Source of the DNA: Deltaproteobacteria bacterium GWC2_55_46
GTDB taxonomy: Bacteria; Desulfobacterota; GWC2-55-46
Length of the DNA: 64,000 nucleotides
Reading direction: 5' to 3'
NCBI GenBank assembly: GCA_001595385.3
Contig: LVEI03000001.1
Location: 2,485,344-2,549,343 of the forward strand
Shown here: piece by piece, positions 1 to 6,450 of the stretch
Numbering within the stretch: position 1 is the stretch's first letter
How the letters are laid out: every line of letters begins with the position of its first letter
The notes under the pieces: model-generated
What the model saw: the letters and a program-made list of their open reading frames with translations, nothing else
Told to the model about the DNA's origin: nothing
The model's database searches: none
Position numbers and translations under genes: made by a program

Positions 1-168
1 CTTAAGGACATCGACACAGCGGTCGAGGAGCTTAAAGAGGAACTCGGCATAATGGACGCTGTCCGGTCGGTCAGGGAAGGTCTTGACGGGGCTGTTGGCG
101 AGGCGCTGGGAGCAGCCTTCGCGCAGGCGGAAATGAAGGGGAGCAATGCATATGCAGAAAAGGCCTGA
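1..168 (+). CDS. C-terminal end of an unidentified gas vesicle operon protein (partial)
   Basis: The window opens inside a reading frame that stays open for 55 codons and stops with TGA at 166-168. The visible residues are charged and probably helical, with a stretch VEELKEELGIMDAV near the cut edge and an alanine-rich tail. The frame overlaps the start of the GvpL/F gene by 23 bases, so the two are translationally coupled and the product is probably a gas vesicle protein. The tail does not match what I know of the GvpK, GvpG or GvpF/L C-termini, so I assign no name. The start lies outside the window. Confidence 0.6.
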   Translation, partial: LKDIDTAVEELKEELGIMDAVRSVREGLDGAVGEALGAAFAQAEMKGSNAYAEKA

Positions 169-940
169 GGAAAAAAAATATCCTCAGGGGAGCGCCTATC
201 TTTACTGTGTTACCAGGGGCGAGGGCAGCCTGGCCGCCGGGATCCGGGGAATAGAGGCGGGAGAGATAAAAAGGGTCAGGGCCGGGGACCTCTCGGCCTT
301 TGTCCAGGAGCCGTCGTTCATGCAGGGGCTTCCTGACAAGGCCCTGCTGGAGGAATGGATAGTCATCCACCACAGGACCATCGAGGCTGTTATCCTGGGC
401 TTCGGGGCGGCCTTGCCATTCGGCTTCGGAAAGGTGCTGGCAGGCGAGGATGGAAAGTCTCCCGATGAGTTCCTGCTGGGGTGGCTCGCTGCGAATTATG
501 AAGACCTGAAAGAGAAGCTGGACAGGGTCGAAGGAAGGGACGAGTACGGAGTACAGGTCTTCTGGGATGCACAGGCCGTTGCGCAAATGGTCTCATCCGG
601 CCCGGAGATAAAAAAGATGGTTGATGAAGTGGCCTGGTGTTCGGAAGGGACGGCTTATCTTCAAGGCGAAAGGCTCAAGCGTGCGGTCCAGCACGCTATG
701 GCCGAACTTGCGGGCAGCTATTTTGCAGAGATATATAGGGGCCTCGGCCCCTATTCCGACAGGATAAAGGTCGAACAGGTAAAAAAAGCAGCCGAAGGCA
801 GGCAGATGATAGTGAACGTCTCATGCCTGGTAAGGCGGGAGAGCGCAGACGCGCTTGGAGAGTACCTCGGCAAGGTCGAAACCGAGCGCGGAGCGCAGGT
901 GAGGTTTACCGGACCCTGGCCCCCGTACTCTTTTGTTTGA
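146..940 (+). CDS. gvpL/F: Gas vesicle protein GvpL/GvpF family
   Basis: This 264-aa protein has the hallmarks of the GvpL/GvpF family: an N-terminal YLYCVTRGEG strand, the segment LLEEWIVIHHRTIEAVI followed by LPFGFGKVL, and the family-typical ending FTGPWPPYSFV. Family members are accessory proteins that bind the GvpA shell protein and are needed for gas vesicle assembly in the cytoplasm. Two ATGs (146 and 152) could serve as start; both lie inside the preceding gene, indicating coupling. The GvpA/J-like gene follows after 7 bases. F and L types share this fold and I cannot separate them from sequence alone. Confidence 0.9.
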   Translation: MHMQKRPEEKKYPQGSAYLYCVTRGEGSLAAGIRGIEAGEIKRVRAGDLSAFVQEPSFMQGLPDKALLEEWIVIHHRTIEAVILGFGAALPFGFGKVLAGEDGKSPDEFLLGWLAANYEDLKEKLDRVEGRDEYGVQVFWDAQAVAQMVSSGPEIKKMVDEVAWCSEGTAYLQGERLKRAVQHAMAELAGSYFAEIYRGLGPYSDRIKVEQVKKAAEGRQMIVNVSCLVRRESADALGEYLGKVETERGAQVRFTGPWPPYSFV

Positions 941-947
941 GGCCGCA

Positions 948-1196
948 ATGATACCCGAAAACAGGCTTGAGTTTACGCTTTCTGACGCGCTTGACAGGCT
1001 CCTTGACAAAGGGCTGGTGATAAACGCGGATGTCATAATAACAGTCGCCGGAATCCCCCTTGTGGCTGTCGCATTGAGGGCGGCTATATCGGGAATGGAG
1101 ACCATGCTCGAATACGGAATGATGAGGGATTGGGACAGGAGCATAAGGGGTATTTGCCCTGAAGACCACATGGAGGGAGCATGGCAAAAGCGGTAG
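948..1196 (+). CDS. Gas vesicle structural/minor shell protein, GvpA/J/M-type
   Basis: This 82-aa protein follows the GvpA-superfamily layout: an amphipathic helix (LSDALDRLLDKGLVI), two short strands around NADVIITVAGIPLVAV, then a second helix (LRAAISGMETMLEYG). GvpA forms the gas vesicle wall; GvpJ, M and S are minor relatives implicated in nucleation. The core differs from canonical GvpA (which has DAWVRVSLVGIELL here), so a minor J/M/S-type role is more likely than the major shell protein. The ATG at 948 is preceded by GAGG that overlaps the upstream stop; a TTG at 933 in frame would add five residues and is less likely. Its 3' end overlaps the Hsp70 gene by 16 bases. Confidence 0.85.
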   Translation: MIPENRLEFTLSDALDRLLDKGLVINADVIITVAGIPLVAVALRAAISGMETMLEYGMMRDWDRSIRGICPEDHMEGAWQKR

Positions 1197-2965
1197 GCAT
1201 AGACCTTGGCACGACCTTTTCGGTCGCCGCATTCCTGGATGGGCAGGGAAGGCCTGTGGTCATCCCCGGCCCTGGCGGCAACAGGTTTACGCCCTCTGTG
1301 GTGGCGATACTCGAAAACGGGCAGAGGATAGCAGGTGCGCAGGCAAAGGACCGTGCTCTGATAGACCCTGAAAGAACGGTATTCTCGGTAAAGAGGAAGA
1401 TGGGCAGAAGGACTTACCTTGAGCTTGCCGGCTCTGAGGTGATCGCGCAGATAAAAAGGCGCATGGGATCGGACTTCAGGGTCAGCATCGGGGACAGGGA
1501 GTACACCCCTGAGGAGATATCTGCGGTGATTTTAAGGAAGCTCAAGGAGGATGCCGAACGGTATCTCGGAGCCGAGGTCAGGAAGGCGGTTGTAAGCGTG
1601 CCTGCCTATTTCAATATAACCCAGCGCCAGGCGACCCTGGACGCCGGGGCAATAGCAGGTCTTGATGTGATGAGGATAATAGACGAGCCAACGGCCGCTG
1701 CGCTTGCATACGGGGCTGACCTGGCCGGGGCCGAGACAATCATGGTCTGGGACCTTGGCGGCGGCACCTTTGACGTCTCGGTACTGGAGCTGGGGGACGG
1801 GGTCTTCGAGGTGAAGGGCGTTTGCGGTGATAACTGGCTTGGCGGAGACGATTATGACTCCAGGCTGGCCGGGCTAATAGCCGAGGGAATAGAAAAGGAA
1901 CATGGGGTTGACCCGAGGAAAGACGGCTCGGCGAATATCATGCTCAGGGAGCTTGCGGAGCAATGCAAGATGGAGCTTTCAAAAAAGACGGAGACGCGGG
2001 TAACTTTTGATTTTCCCGTACTCGGAAAGAAACTCCGCTGGGAGAGGACCATCTCCAGGCAGGAGTTCGAGCGCCTCACTTCGGATCTCGTGGAAAGAAT
2101 GGCCGGCCCAGCTGAGAAGGCATTGAGGGACGCTGGGCTTGCTCCAGGCGACATAGACAGGGTGCTTATGGTGGGCGGCTCGACCAGGATGCCGCAGGTA
2201 AGGAAGGCGGTTGAAAGGCTCATGGGGAAGGGGCCATGTTTCGGGGTTAACCCCGACGAGGCAGTCGCGATGGGGGCGGCGATACAGGCCGGGATACTCC
2301 TCGGGCAGGTCAAGAGGAAGGTGCTTATTGACGTCATCCCTATATCGATCGGCGTGGAGACCGAAGGCGGGGTCTTCACCAGGCTGATTGAAAGGAATAC
2401 CTCGATACCGGCCGCCAAAAGCCGGATTTTCACCAATTCATTCGATAACCAGGCCTCGATGGATATACATGTGCTCCAGGGTGAGAGGGCCATGGCCGCG
2501 GACAATATAACCATGGACAGTTTCGAGCTTGATGGGATATCGCCGGCCCTGAGGGGCGAGTCGCTCGTGGAGGTCAGGTTCGAGATAAACGCTAACGGGG
2601 TGCTAAATGTATCCGCAACCGACCTGCGCAGCGAAAAAAGCTCTTCGATCAGGGTCAGCCCGCGGTTCTACGGACTTCCGAAAGAAGAGATAGAGCGCAT
2701 GCTGAGGGAGGCAGAGGAGCATGAGGACCATGACCGTATCGGGCGTGCAAGGGCCGAAGCGGCCATAGCCGCGGCGAACATGGTATCTGCGGCGAGACTG
2801 CAGGCAGGGGAGGCAGCCGCCTCTGGTGAGATTACAGCCCTTGCGGACGCGCTCGAAGCGGCACTGGGAGAGAAGGACGCCCCTGAGATAGAAAGGCTGT
2901 CAGCGGAACTTAAGCGGCTCATGGAGAGCCTGCCCGGCTGGCGCGCTATGGCAGGGAACTACTGA
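1181..2965 (+). CDS. DnaK/Hsp70-like chaperone of the gas vesicle operon
   Basis: A 594-aa Hsp70 family ATPase. The N-terminal ATPase domain shows the phosphate-1 motif GIDLGTTFSVAAF (residues 6-18), the phosphate-2 motif DLGGGTFDVSVLE and the adenosine motif VGGSTRMPQVRKAV. The substrate-binding beta domain and a shortened alpha-helical lid follow. It is about 40 residues shorter than typical DnaK and lacks the acidic EEVD-like tail. Its embedding between a GvpA-type gene (16-base overlap) and an Hsp20 gene, with no DnaJ or GrpE gene nearby, suggests a dedicated chaperone for vesicle protein assembly rather than the housekeeping DnaK. Hsp70-like genes are known in some proteobacterial gvp clusters. 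Confidence 0.9.
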   Translation: MAKAVGIDLGTTFSVAAFLDGQGRPVVIPGPGGNRFTPSVVAILENGQRIAGAQAKDRALIDPERTVFSVKRKMGRRTYLELAGSEVIAQIKRRMGSDFRVSIGDREYTPEEISAVILRKLKEDAERYLGAEVRKAVVSVPAYFNITQRQATLDAGAIAGLDVMRIIDEPTAAALAYGADLAGAETIMVWDLGGGTFDVSVLELGDGVFEVKGVCGDNWLGGDDYDSRLAGLIAEGIEKEHGVDPRKDGSANIMLRELAEQCKMELSKKTETRVTFDFPVLGKKLRWERTISRQEFERLTSDLVERMAGPAEKALRDAGLAPGDIDRVLMVGGSTRMPQVRKAVERLMGKGPCFGVNPDEAVAMGAAIQAGILLGQVKRKVLIDVIPISIGVETEGGVFTRLIERNTSIPAAKSRIFTNSFDNQASMDIHVLQGERAMAADNITMDSFELDGISPALRGESLVEVRFEINANGVLNVSATDLRSEKSSSIRVSPRFYGLPKEEIERMLREAEEHEDHDRIGRARAEAAIAAANMVSAARLQAGEAAASGEITALADALEAALGEKDAPEIERLSAELKRLMESLPGWRAMAGNY

Positions 2966-2980
2966 GACGGGTGCACGAGG

Positions 2981-3370
2981 ATGGCGCTACGCAGCATACC
3001 ACCGAGGACTTCGCTTGACAAGGTCAGGAGGAAAACGGAAGTAGAGGACGCCCCCCGGCGGGAAGCGGTGCGTAAACCCCGGGAATGGATCTACGAGACC
3101 CGGCCCAATTTCAAGAGAGTAAGCGAGCCGCTTGTGGATGTATTCAAAGAGGCCGAGGTCGTCAAGATCATAATAGACCTGAGCGGTTTCAGTCGCGGCG
3201 ACATAGACATAGAAATCAAAAAGGACAGATACGTCATAAGCGCAAAGAAGGGAGACAACACGTTCAGCAAGGAGATAGTCTTCCCCAGGGACGTGGATAT
3301 TTCCCGTACAGAGGAAAGGTTCAAAAACGGCCTGCTTGAGATTATGCTGCCGAGGAAATCGCCGTCTTGA
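2981..3370 (+). CDS. Hsp20/alpha-crystallin-type small chaperone (GvpH-like)
   Basis: A 129-aa protein with a basic, Pro/Arg-rich N-terminus of about 45 residues and a C-terminal alpha-crystallin-like domain. The domain shows VVKIIIDLSGFSRGDIDIEI, a conserved FPRDVDI segment and the ending NGLLEIMLPR, which matches the A-x-x-x-n-GVL-x-hxxPK signature of Hsp20 proteins with small changes. In gas vesicle clusters the GvpH protein has this fold and acts as a small chaperone. It sits 15 bases after the Hsp70 gene, so the pair probably forms a holdase/foldase unit for hydrophobic Gvp proteins. Confidence 0.85.
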   Translation: MALRSIPPRTSLDKVRRKTEVEDAPRREAVRKPREWIYETRPNFKRVSEPLVDVFKEAEVVKIIIDLSGFSRGDIDIEIKKDRYVISAKKGDNTFSKEIVFPRDVDISRTEERFKNGLLEIMLPRKSPS

Positions 3371-3392
3371 GGATCTGTCCGAAGGAGGATAT

Positions 3393-3773
3393 ATGAGGAG
3401 GACCTCTCGCATCCTCGTAATAGGCGAGGAAAGGAGCAGGCGCGGCGAGCTGAGCGAGGCGCTTGAGAAAGAAGGGTTCAGCGTTGATGCATTTAAGTGC
3501 GCTGAAAAGGGAATAAGGGCCGCAGGCAGGAGCAGGCCGGACCTTGTGATAATAACCCTCAAAACACCGCTGTCCAGCGGTATGGACGCCCTCGGCAGGC
3601 TCAAGAGGGCTAATCCCGGCCTGAAGGTGATACTCATGACAAAGGCCGGCTCGATAATGACCGCGAAAAGGGCCATGATGATGGGCGCAGACGACTACAT
3701 AACCAGACCGCTTGATGTGGAACACATAAAGAACGTAGTACGGGGCCGTCCCGTCCTCTGGGGCAAGGCATAG
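3393..3773 (+). CDS. Degenerate (pseudo-)receiver domain protein
   Basis: A stand-alone 126-aa response-regulator-like domain with the usual alternating beta/alpha pattern (ILVIGEERSRRGEL, DLVIITLKTP, GLKVILMTKAG, GADDYITRPL). All key phospho-chemistry residues are changed: the acidic pair after strand 1 is GE instead of DD, the phosphoacceptor Asp is Thr in IITLKTP, and the conserved Lys of the YITKP motif is Arg. The fold is probably kept but phosphorylation is not expected. The start ATG at 3393 follows a strong GAAGGAGG; the frame is open further upstream but overlaps the Hsp20 gene. It is probably co-transcribed with the gas vesicle genes and may act as a protein-interaction module. Confidence 0.75.
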   Translation: MRRTSRILVIGEERSRRGELSEALEKEGFSVDAFKCAEKGIRAAGRSRPDLVIITLKTPLSSGMDALGRLKRANPGLKVILMTKAGSIMTAKRAMMMGADDYITRPLDVEHIKNVVRGRPVLWGKA

Positions 3774-3781
3774 GGCGCCCG

Positions 3782-4462
3782 ATGAGAAGGCTCCTGTACG
3801 CTCCCGTCATTCATATGAGCGCGGACCTGGGCGAGATCTCCTCTAAAGTGTCTGAAAAGGGCATCGCGCATATCGGAGAAGGCCTCTGGGCAGCGCACAT
3901 GAAGACAGTGGACGGCTTCTGGTTCGTGCTGGCTGATTTTTTCGGGCGTATTGAGGCGAAAGGGCTCAAGATATACCAGGACGGGATGCTGGCCAACGGT
4001 GATATTGGCCGGAGGATAGTCGATGATGCTGTAAGGAAAGGCAGCAGGAATTTCGAGATAATAGCGGACCTCATGAAACGGGGCGCCCTGCTTGTCAAGA
4101 CAGAGGACATCGGCCTATTGAAAAGGGAAAGAGACCTCCTGCACTCGCTCGGACGGGCCCGCACTTTCGGAGAGAGATTAATAAATTTCCTGAAATACAG
4201 GCTGGCAAGGAATGGGCTGCTCAGGGCCAGGGACAGGTTCATGGCTGAAAGGATCGACAAAACCCTGGCCGTCGGTGAGACAGGGGTCCTCTTCGTAGGG
4301 GCCTATCATGATGTCAGGCGCTGGCTGCCTGCGGATATAGAGGTGATAGAGATAAAGGACAGGGAAAAGGTCCGGGACTACCACAGGAAGTTCATCTCAT
4401 GCAGAAGGGGCCTGGAGCCTCTCAAAAAGTACCTGCTCTCTCCTGTCCAGGTCAGAGTCTGA
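3782..4462 (+). CDS. Unknown protein at the end of the gas vesicle operon
   Basis: A 226-aa protein that I do not recognise. It is mixed alpha/beta, with no signal peptide or membrane segment. It begins with a hydrophobic strand plus histidine (LLYAPVIHMSADLG), has a central charged helical region, and near the C-terminus carries a strand-turn GVLFVGAYHDVRRWLP followed by a basic tail. The N-terminal strand ending in His and the later GAYHDV segment could be parts of one active site (inference). It lies 8 bases after the pseudo-receiver gene and is the last gene before the terminator at 4550-4580, so it belongs to the gas vesicle transcription unit. Confidence 0.7.
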   Translation: MRRLLYAPVIHMSADLGEISSKVSEKGIAHIGEGLWAAHMKTVDGFWFVLADFFGRIEAKGLKIYQDGMLANGDIGRRIVDDAVRKGSRNFEIIADLMKRGALLVKTEDIGLLKRERDLLHSLGRARTFGERLINFLKYRLARNGLLRARDRFMAERIDKTLAVGETGVLFVGAYHDVRRWLPADIEVIEIKDREKVRDYHRKFISCRRGLEPLKKYLLSPVQVRV

Positions 4463-4549
4463 CTGCTCTCTTGCACGCCGGCGAGATCGGCATCCGGGAC
4501 CGCTGAACTATATTTAAAGGAGAGGCTTGAAAATTAAATAATAAAAAGG

Positions 4550-4580
4550 AAGGGGGTCGGCCTTTAAGACAACCCCCTTT
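4550..4580 (+). terminator. Intrinsic terminator of the gas vesicle operon
   Basis: An inverted repeat pairs AAGGGGGT (4550-4557) with ACCCCCTT (4572-4579) around a 14-base loop. It is followed by TAAATTATTT, which is T-rich though interrupted. It lies about 90 bases after the last operon gene and before AT-rich non-coding DNA, as expected for the end of the transcript. Confidence 0.75.
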
Positions 4581-4852
4581 AAATTATTTCAGAAAAAATT
4601 TGGCTGCCTGATCTGGACTATTTAGAAAAAACGTGGTTTCATATGCTGCTGAAATATTTGGACTTTTTCCTGATCTGAATTTGTATTTGACCGCTTAATC
4701 CAGAGAAAAATACGATTTTGGTTTTTTTATGATTTCTGCCATTAGAATCACATATCATATTAATTTTCCTATGTATTTTGGTTAAAAAGGAATCTGTTTT
4801 TTTGTTTTGGGAGTTTACTTTAGAACTCTTGTCCGAAAACGATGCTAACTGA
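4581..4852. other. AT-rich gene-free stretch
   Basis: About 270 bases that are conspicuously richer in A and T than the surrounding genes, with many T runs. No credible reading frame, repeat unit or RNA fold is apparent. It separates the gas vesicle operon from an IS30 remnant and may be foreign or decayed DNA. Confidence 0.5.
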
Positions 4853-4926
4853 TTGATTTACAAGTCTATCCCACCATTTGATACTTGTGTATCTTTTTGT
4901 GGACGAGCCCCGTATTTATTCCTAAT

Positions 4927-5040
4927 TCAACCTCGAAGTGCAACGAAGGGAGCAGCTACTTCGATTGGTTTTCTGAAGCCAAGGCATTTGGGCCTGTTGT
5001 TGATTAAGAACTCGATTCTGGCGATCTGTTCGTCGCTAAG
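4927..5040 (-). pseudogene. IS30-family transposase remnant (C-terminal end)
   Basis: On the minus strand the residues SDEQIARIEFLINNRP, KCLGF and PIEVAAPFVALRG followed by a stop match the C-terminal end of IS30-family transposases, which carry the I..INNRPRKCLGF.TP.EV core after the last catalytic Glu. One Arg of RPRK is missing. The frame continues upstream to a Met at 5112, but those residues no longer resemble the family. The DDE catalytic residues and the N-terminal DNA-binding region are absent, so this is a short relic, not an active element. Confidence 0.7.
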
Positions 5041-5071
5041 GCAGTTTTCAATCGAACGGGAGAGACCGATT

Positions 5072-5353
5072 GTGAAACCTGAATCCGCGCGCGCCCTCTG
5101 GATATTCGCCATTATACTTGCCGTGGCCGGCTCGGCTATACCGAGTCCGAGCGGAAGATTTTTCTTTAGCGTGGTTGCCGCGCTGGTTGCTCTGCCACCC
5201 GCAATCTTTGGGGCGGGCCGGGCCCGTCTTGGCGGTACGATTGCCTGTATTTTTTCACTGGTGCAGCACGGACAAATTGAAATGAGAGCACGCGCAGCTT
5301 GGACAGAGCGAAGCGAATCCCAAATTACTCACGAAGTCCGGGTATGTTTTTAG
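5072..5353 (+). CDS. Possible small membrane protein
   Basis: A possible 93-aa protein beginning at GTG 5072 behind a purine-rich GGGAGAG. It has two hydrophobic segments (ALWIFAIILAVAGSAI and FFFSVVAALVALPPAIFG), then a basic AGRARLGG stretch, a third weak hydrophobic segment and a polar tail. The frame remains open upstream to 4853, but that part overlaps the IS30 relic and looks non-coding. The clean hydrophobic pattern argues for a real or recently decayed membrane protein. No family is recognised and it has no functional neighbours. Confidence 0.35.
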   Translation: MKPESARALWIFAIILAVAGSAIPSPSGRFFFSVVAALVALPPAIFGAGRARLGGTIACIFSLVQHGQIEMRARAAWTERSESQITHEVRVCF

Positions 5354-5388
5354 ATGGTACATGCGGCACCTCAACCATTGAACTTTAG

Positions 5389-6315
5389 TTATCCTCTGCG
5401 CCAGTGTACCTGCGCATACTCGATGAAGATCGCAAGTATTACGCCCGCGAACATGGATATGACGAGGCTTAAAAAGACGATATGTTTCTTTTTGGGCCTT
5501 ATTCTTACGTCAGGTGGCCTTGGAGGGTCGATCACCTTGAAGGCGAAGTTCTCCTTCATCTCCGCCATCATTGAGATCTCTATCTGCTGCGTGAGAAGGT
5601 TGTATAGCTTCTGCCTGATGATAGGGTCCTCGGTCGTCTTTAGCAGGTTTTCAAGATGCCTCGCGTTTGCACCGGCCATCTTCTTCGACTCTTCGCTCAT
5701 GTGCTCGACAAGCTCGGCAAGGAAGTAGTTGACGAGCGCAGAGGCTAGTTCAGGGTCGCGGAACTCGGCTGACAGGGTTATCGTGTTGGAAGCGAGGTTG
5801 TTCTTGACCGACATGACGCCTTCAAGCATTCTGAGGGCGTCCCACATCGATGGGCCGTCTGAGCCCGCGCTGTCCTGAGTGCCATTGCCCCTGCTCATGG
5901 TCCCCGAAGACAGGGTCGGGGACGGGACCCCTTCCGCCCTCTTCCATGCCTTTTTATCTTCATCCCACTGATCGGGGAAAAGGACCGGAAGGAGGCTGTA
6001 TTTCCTGGTCACCCTTTCCCTGAGCACATTGGAATTAAGCAGGTTTATGATCTCGGATGAGCTTGCCGAACTGGGAAGCGATATGCCCACGATGCCGCCG
6101 AACTGCTGCGCCATTGCGGCCAATCCTTCTCCACCCTGTTGGTCGGCTATGGGCGAAATGATGGCCTTTGCCTGATAGACGTCCTTTATGAACAGGCTGT
6201 AAACCGAGGTCGTGAGAACAGACGCCGCGACTGTAAAGATTATCAGGAGCTTTCTTTTCCAGGCGGCGCGCAGATAGTCGGTAAGATATATCTCGTCGGG
6301 GGTGCGATCCTTCAT
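5389..6315 (-). CDS. wzz: Wzz-family polysaccharide chain-length determinant
   Basis: A 308-aa inner-membrane protein with the Wzz/PCP layout: a short cytoplasmic N-terminus (IYLTDYLRAAWKRK), TM1 at about residues 24-44, a large periplasmic region with coiled-coil propensity, then a Pro-rich segment (KVIDPPRPPDVRIRPKKK) directly before TM2 at about 280-300. The PP.P.RP motif before TM2 is diagnostic of the family. No C-terminal tyrosine kinase domain is attached, and no BY-kinase gene is seen in the window. It is the last gene of the leftward unit and should set glycan length together with Wzy at 50.7-52.0 kb. Confidence 0.9.
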   Translation of the reverse strand: MKDRTPDEIYLTDYLRAAWKRKLLIIFTVAASVLTTSVYSLFIKDVYQAKAIISPIADQQGGEGLAAMAQQFGGIVGISLPSSASSSEIINLLNSNVLRERVTRKYSLLPVLFPDQWDEDKKAWKRAEGVPSPTLSSGTMSRGNGTQDSAGSDGPSMWDALRMLEGVMSVKNNLASNTITLSAEFRDPELASALVNYFLAELVEHMSEESKKMAGANARHLENLLKTTEDPIIRQKLYNLLTQQIEISMMAEMKENFAFKVIDPPRPPDVRIRPKKKHIVFLSLVISMFAGVILAIFIEYAQVHWRRG

Positions 6316-6392
6316 TTTTTCCTTCTTTCTTCTATTCTGGTTTTTAATCCATCAGGATCAAAAAGCGAAAACACGCCCCTGTAGGATTCGTT

Positions 6393-6450
6393 TTAGCAGG
6401 CTGTAAAGCAATCCATGGACGGTAGACGGACTTTTTCAACATCCTGTCAG
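6393..6450. repeat. Dispersed palindromic repeat, short copy
   Basis: This imperfect palindrome contains AAGCAATCCATGG (6406-6418) and GGACTTTTTCAACATCCTG (6428-6446). The first block is identical to 29818-29830 and the second is nearly identical to 29961-29979. The element reaches into the stop codon of the upstream gene. It appears to be a collapsed version of the longer element at 29818-29985. Confidence 0.6.

Noticed and set aside
1-168. Assignment of the first partial gene to GvpK or GvpG
   Set aside because: The visible C-terminus lacks the endings I associate with these proteins; the name stays open.
1852-2514. 220-aa minus-strand frame inside the Hsp70 gene
   Set aside because: Antisense shadow of a well-conserved Hsp70 coding sequence; serine/leucine-rich and without motifs.
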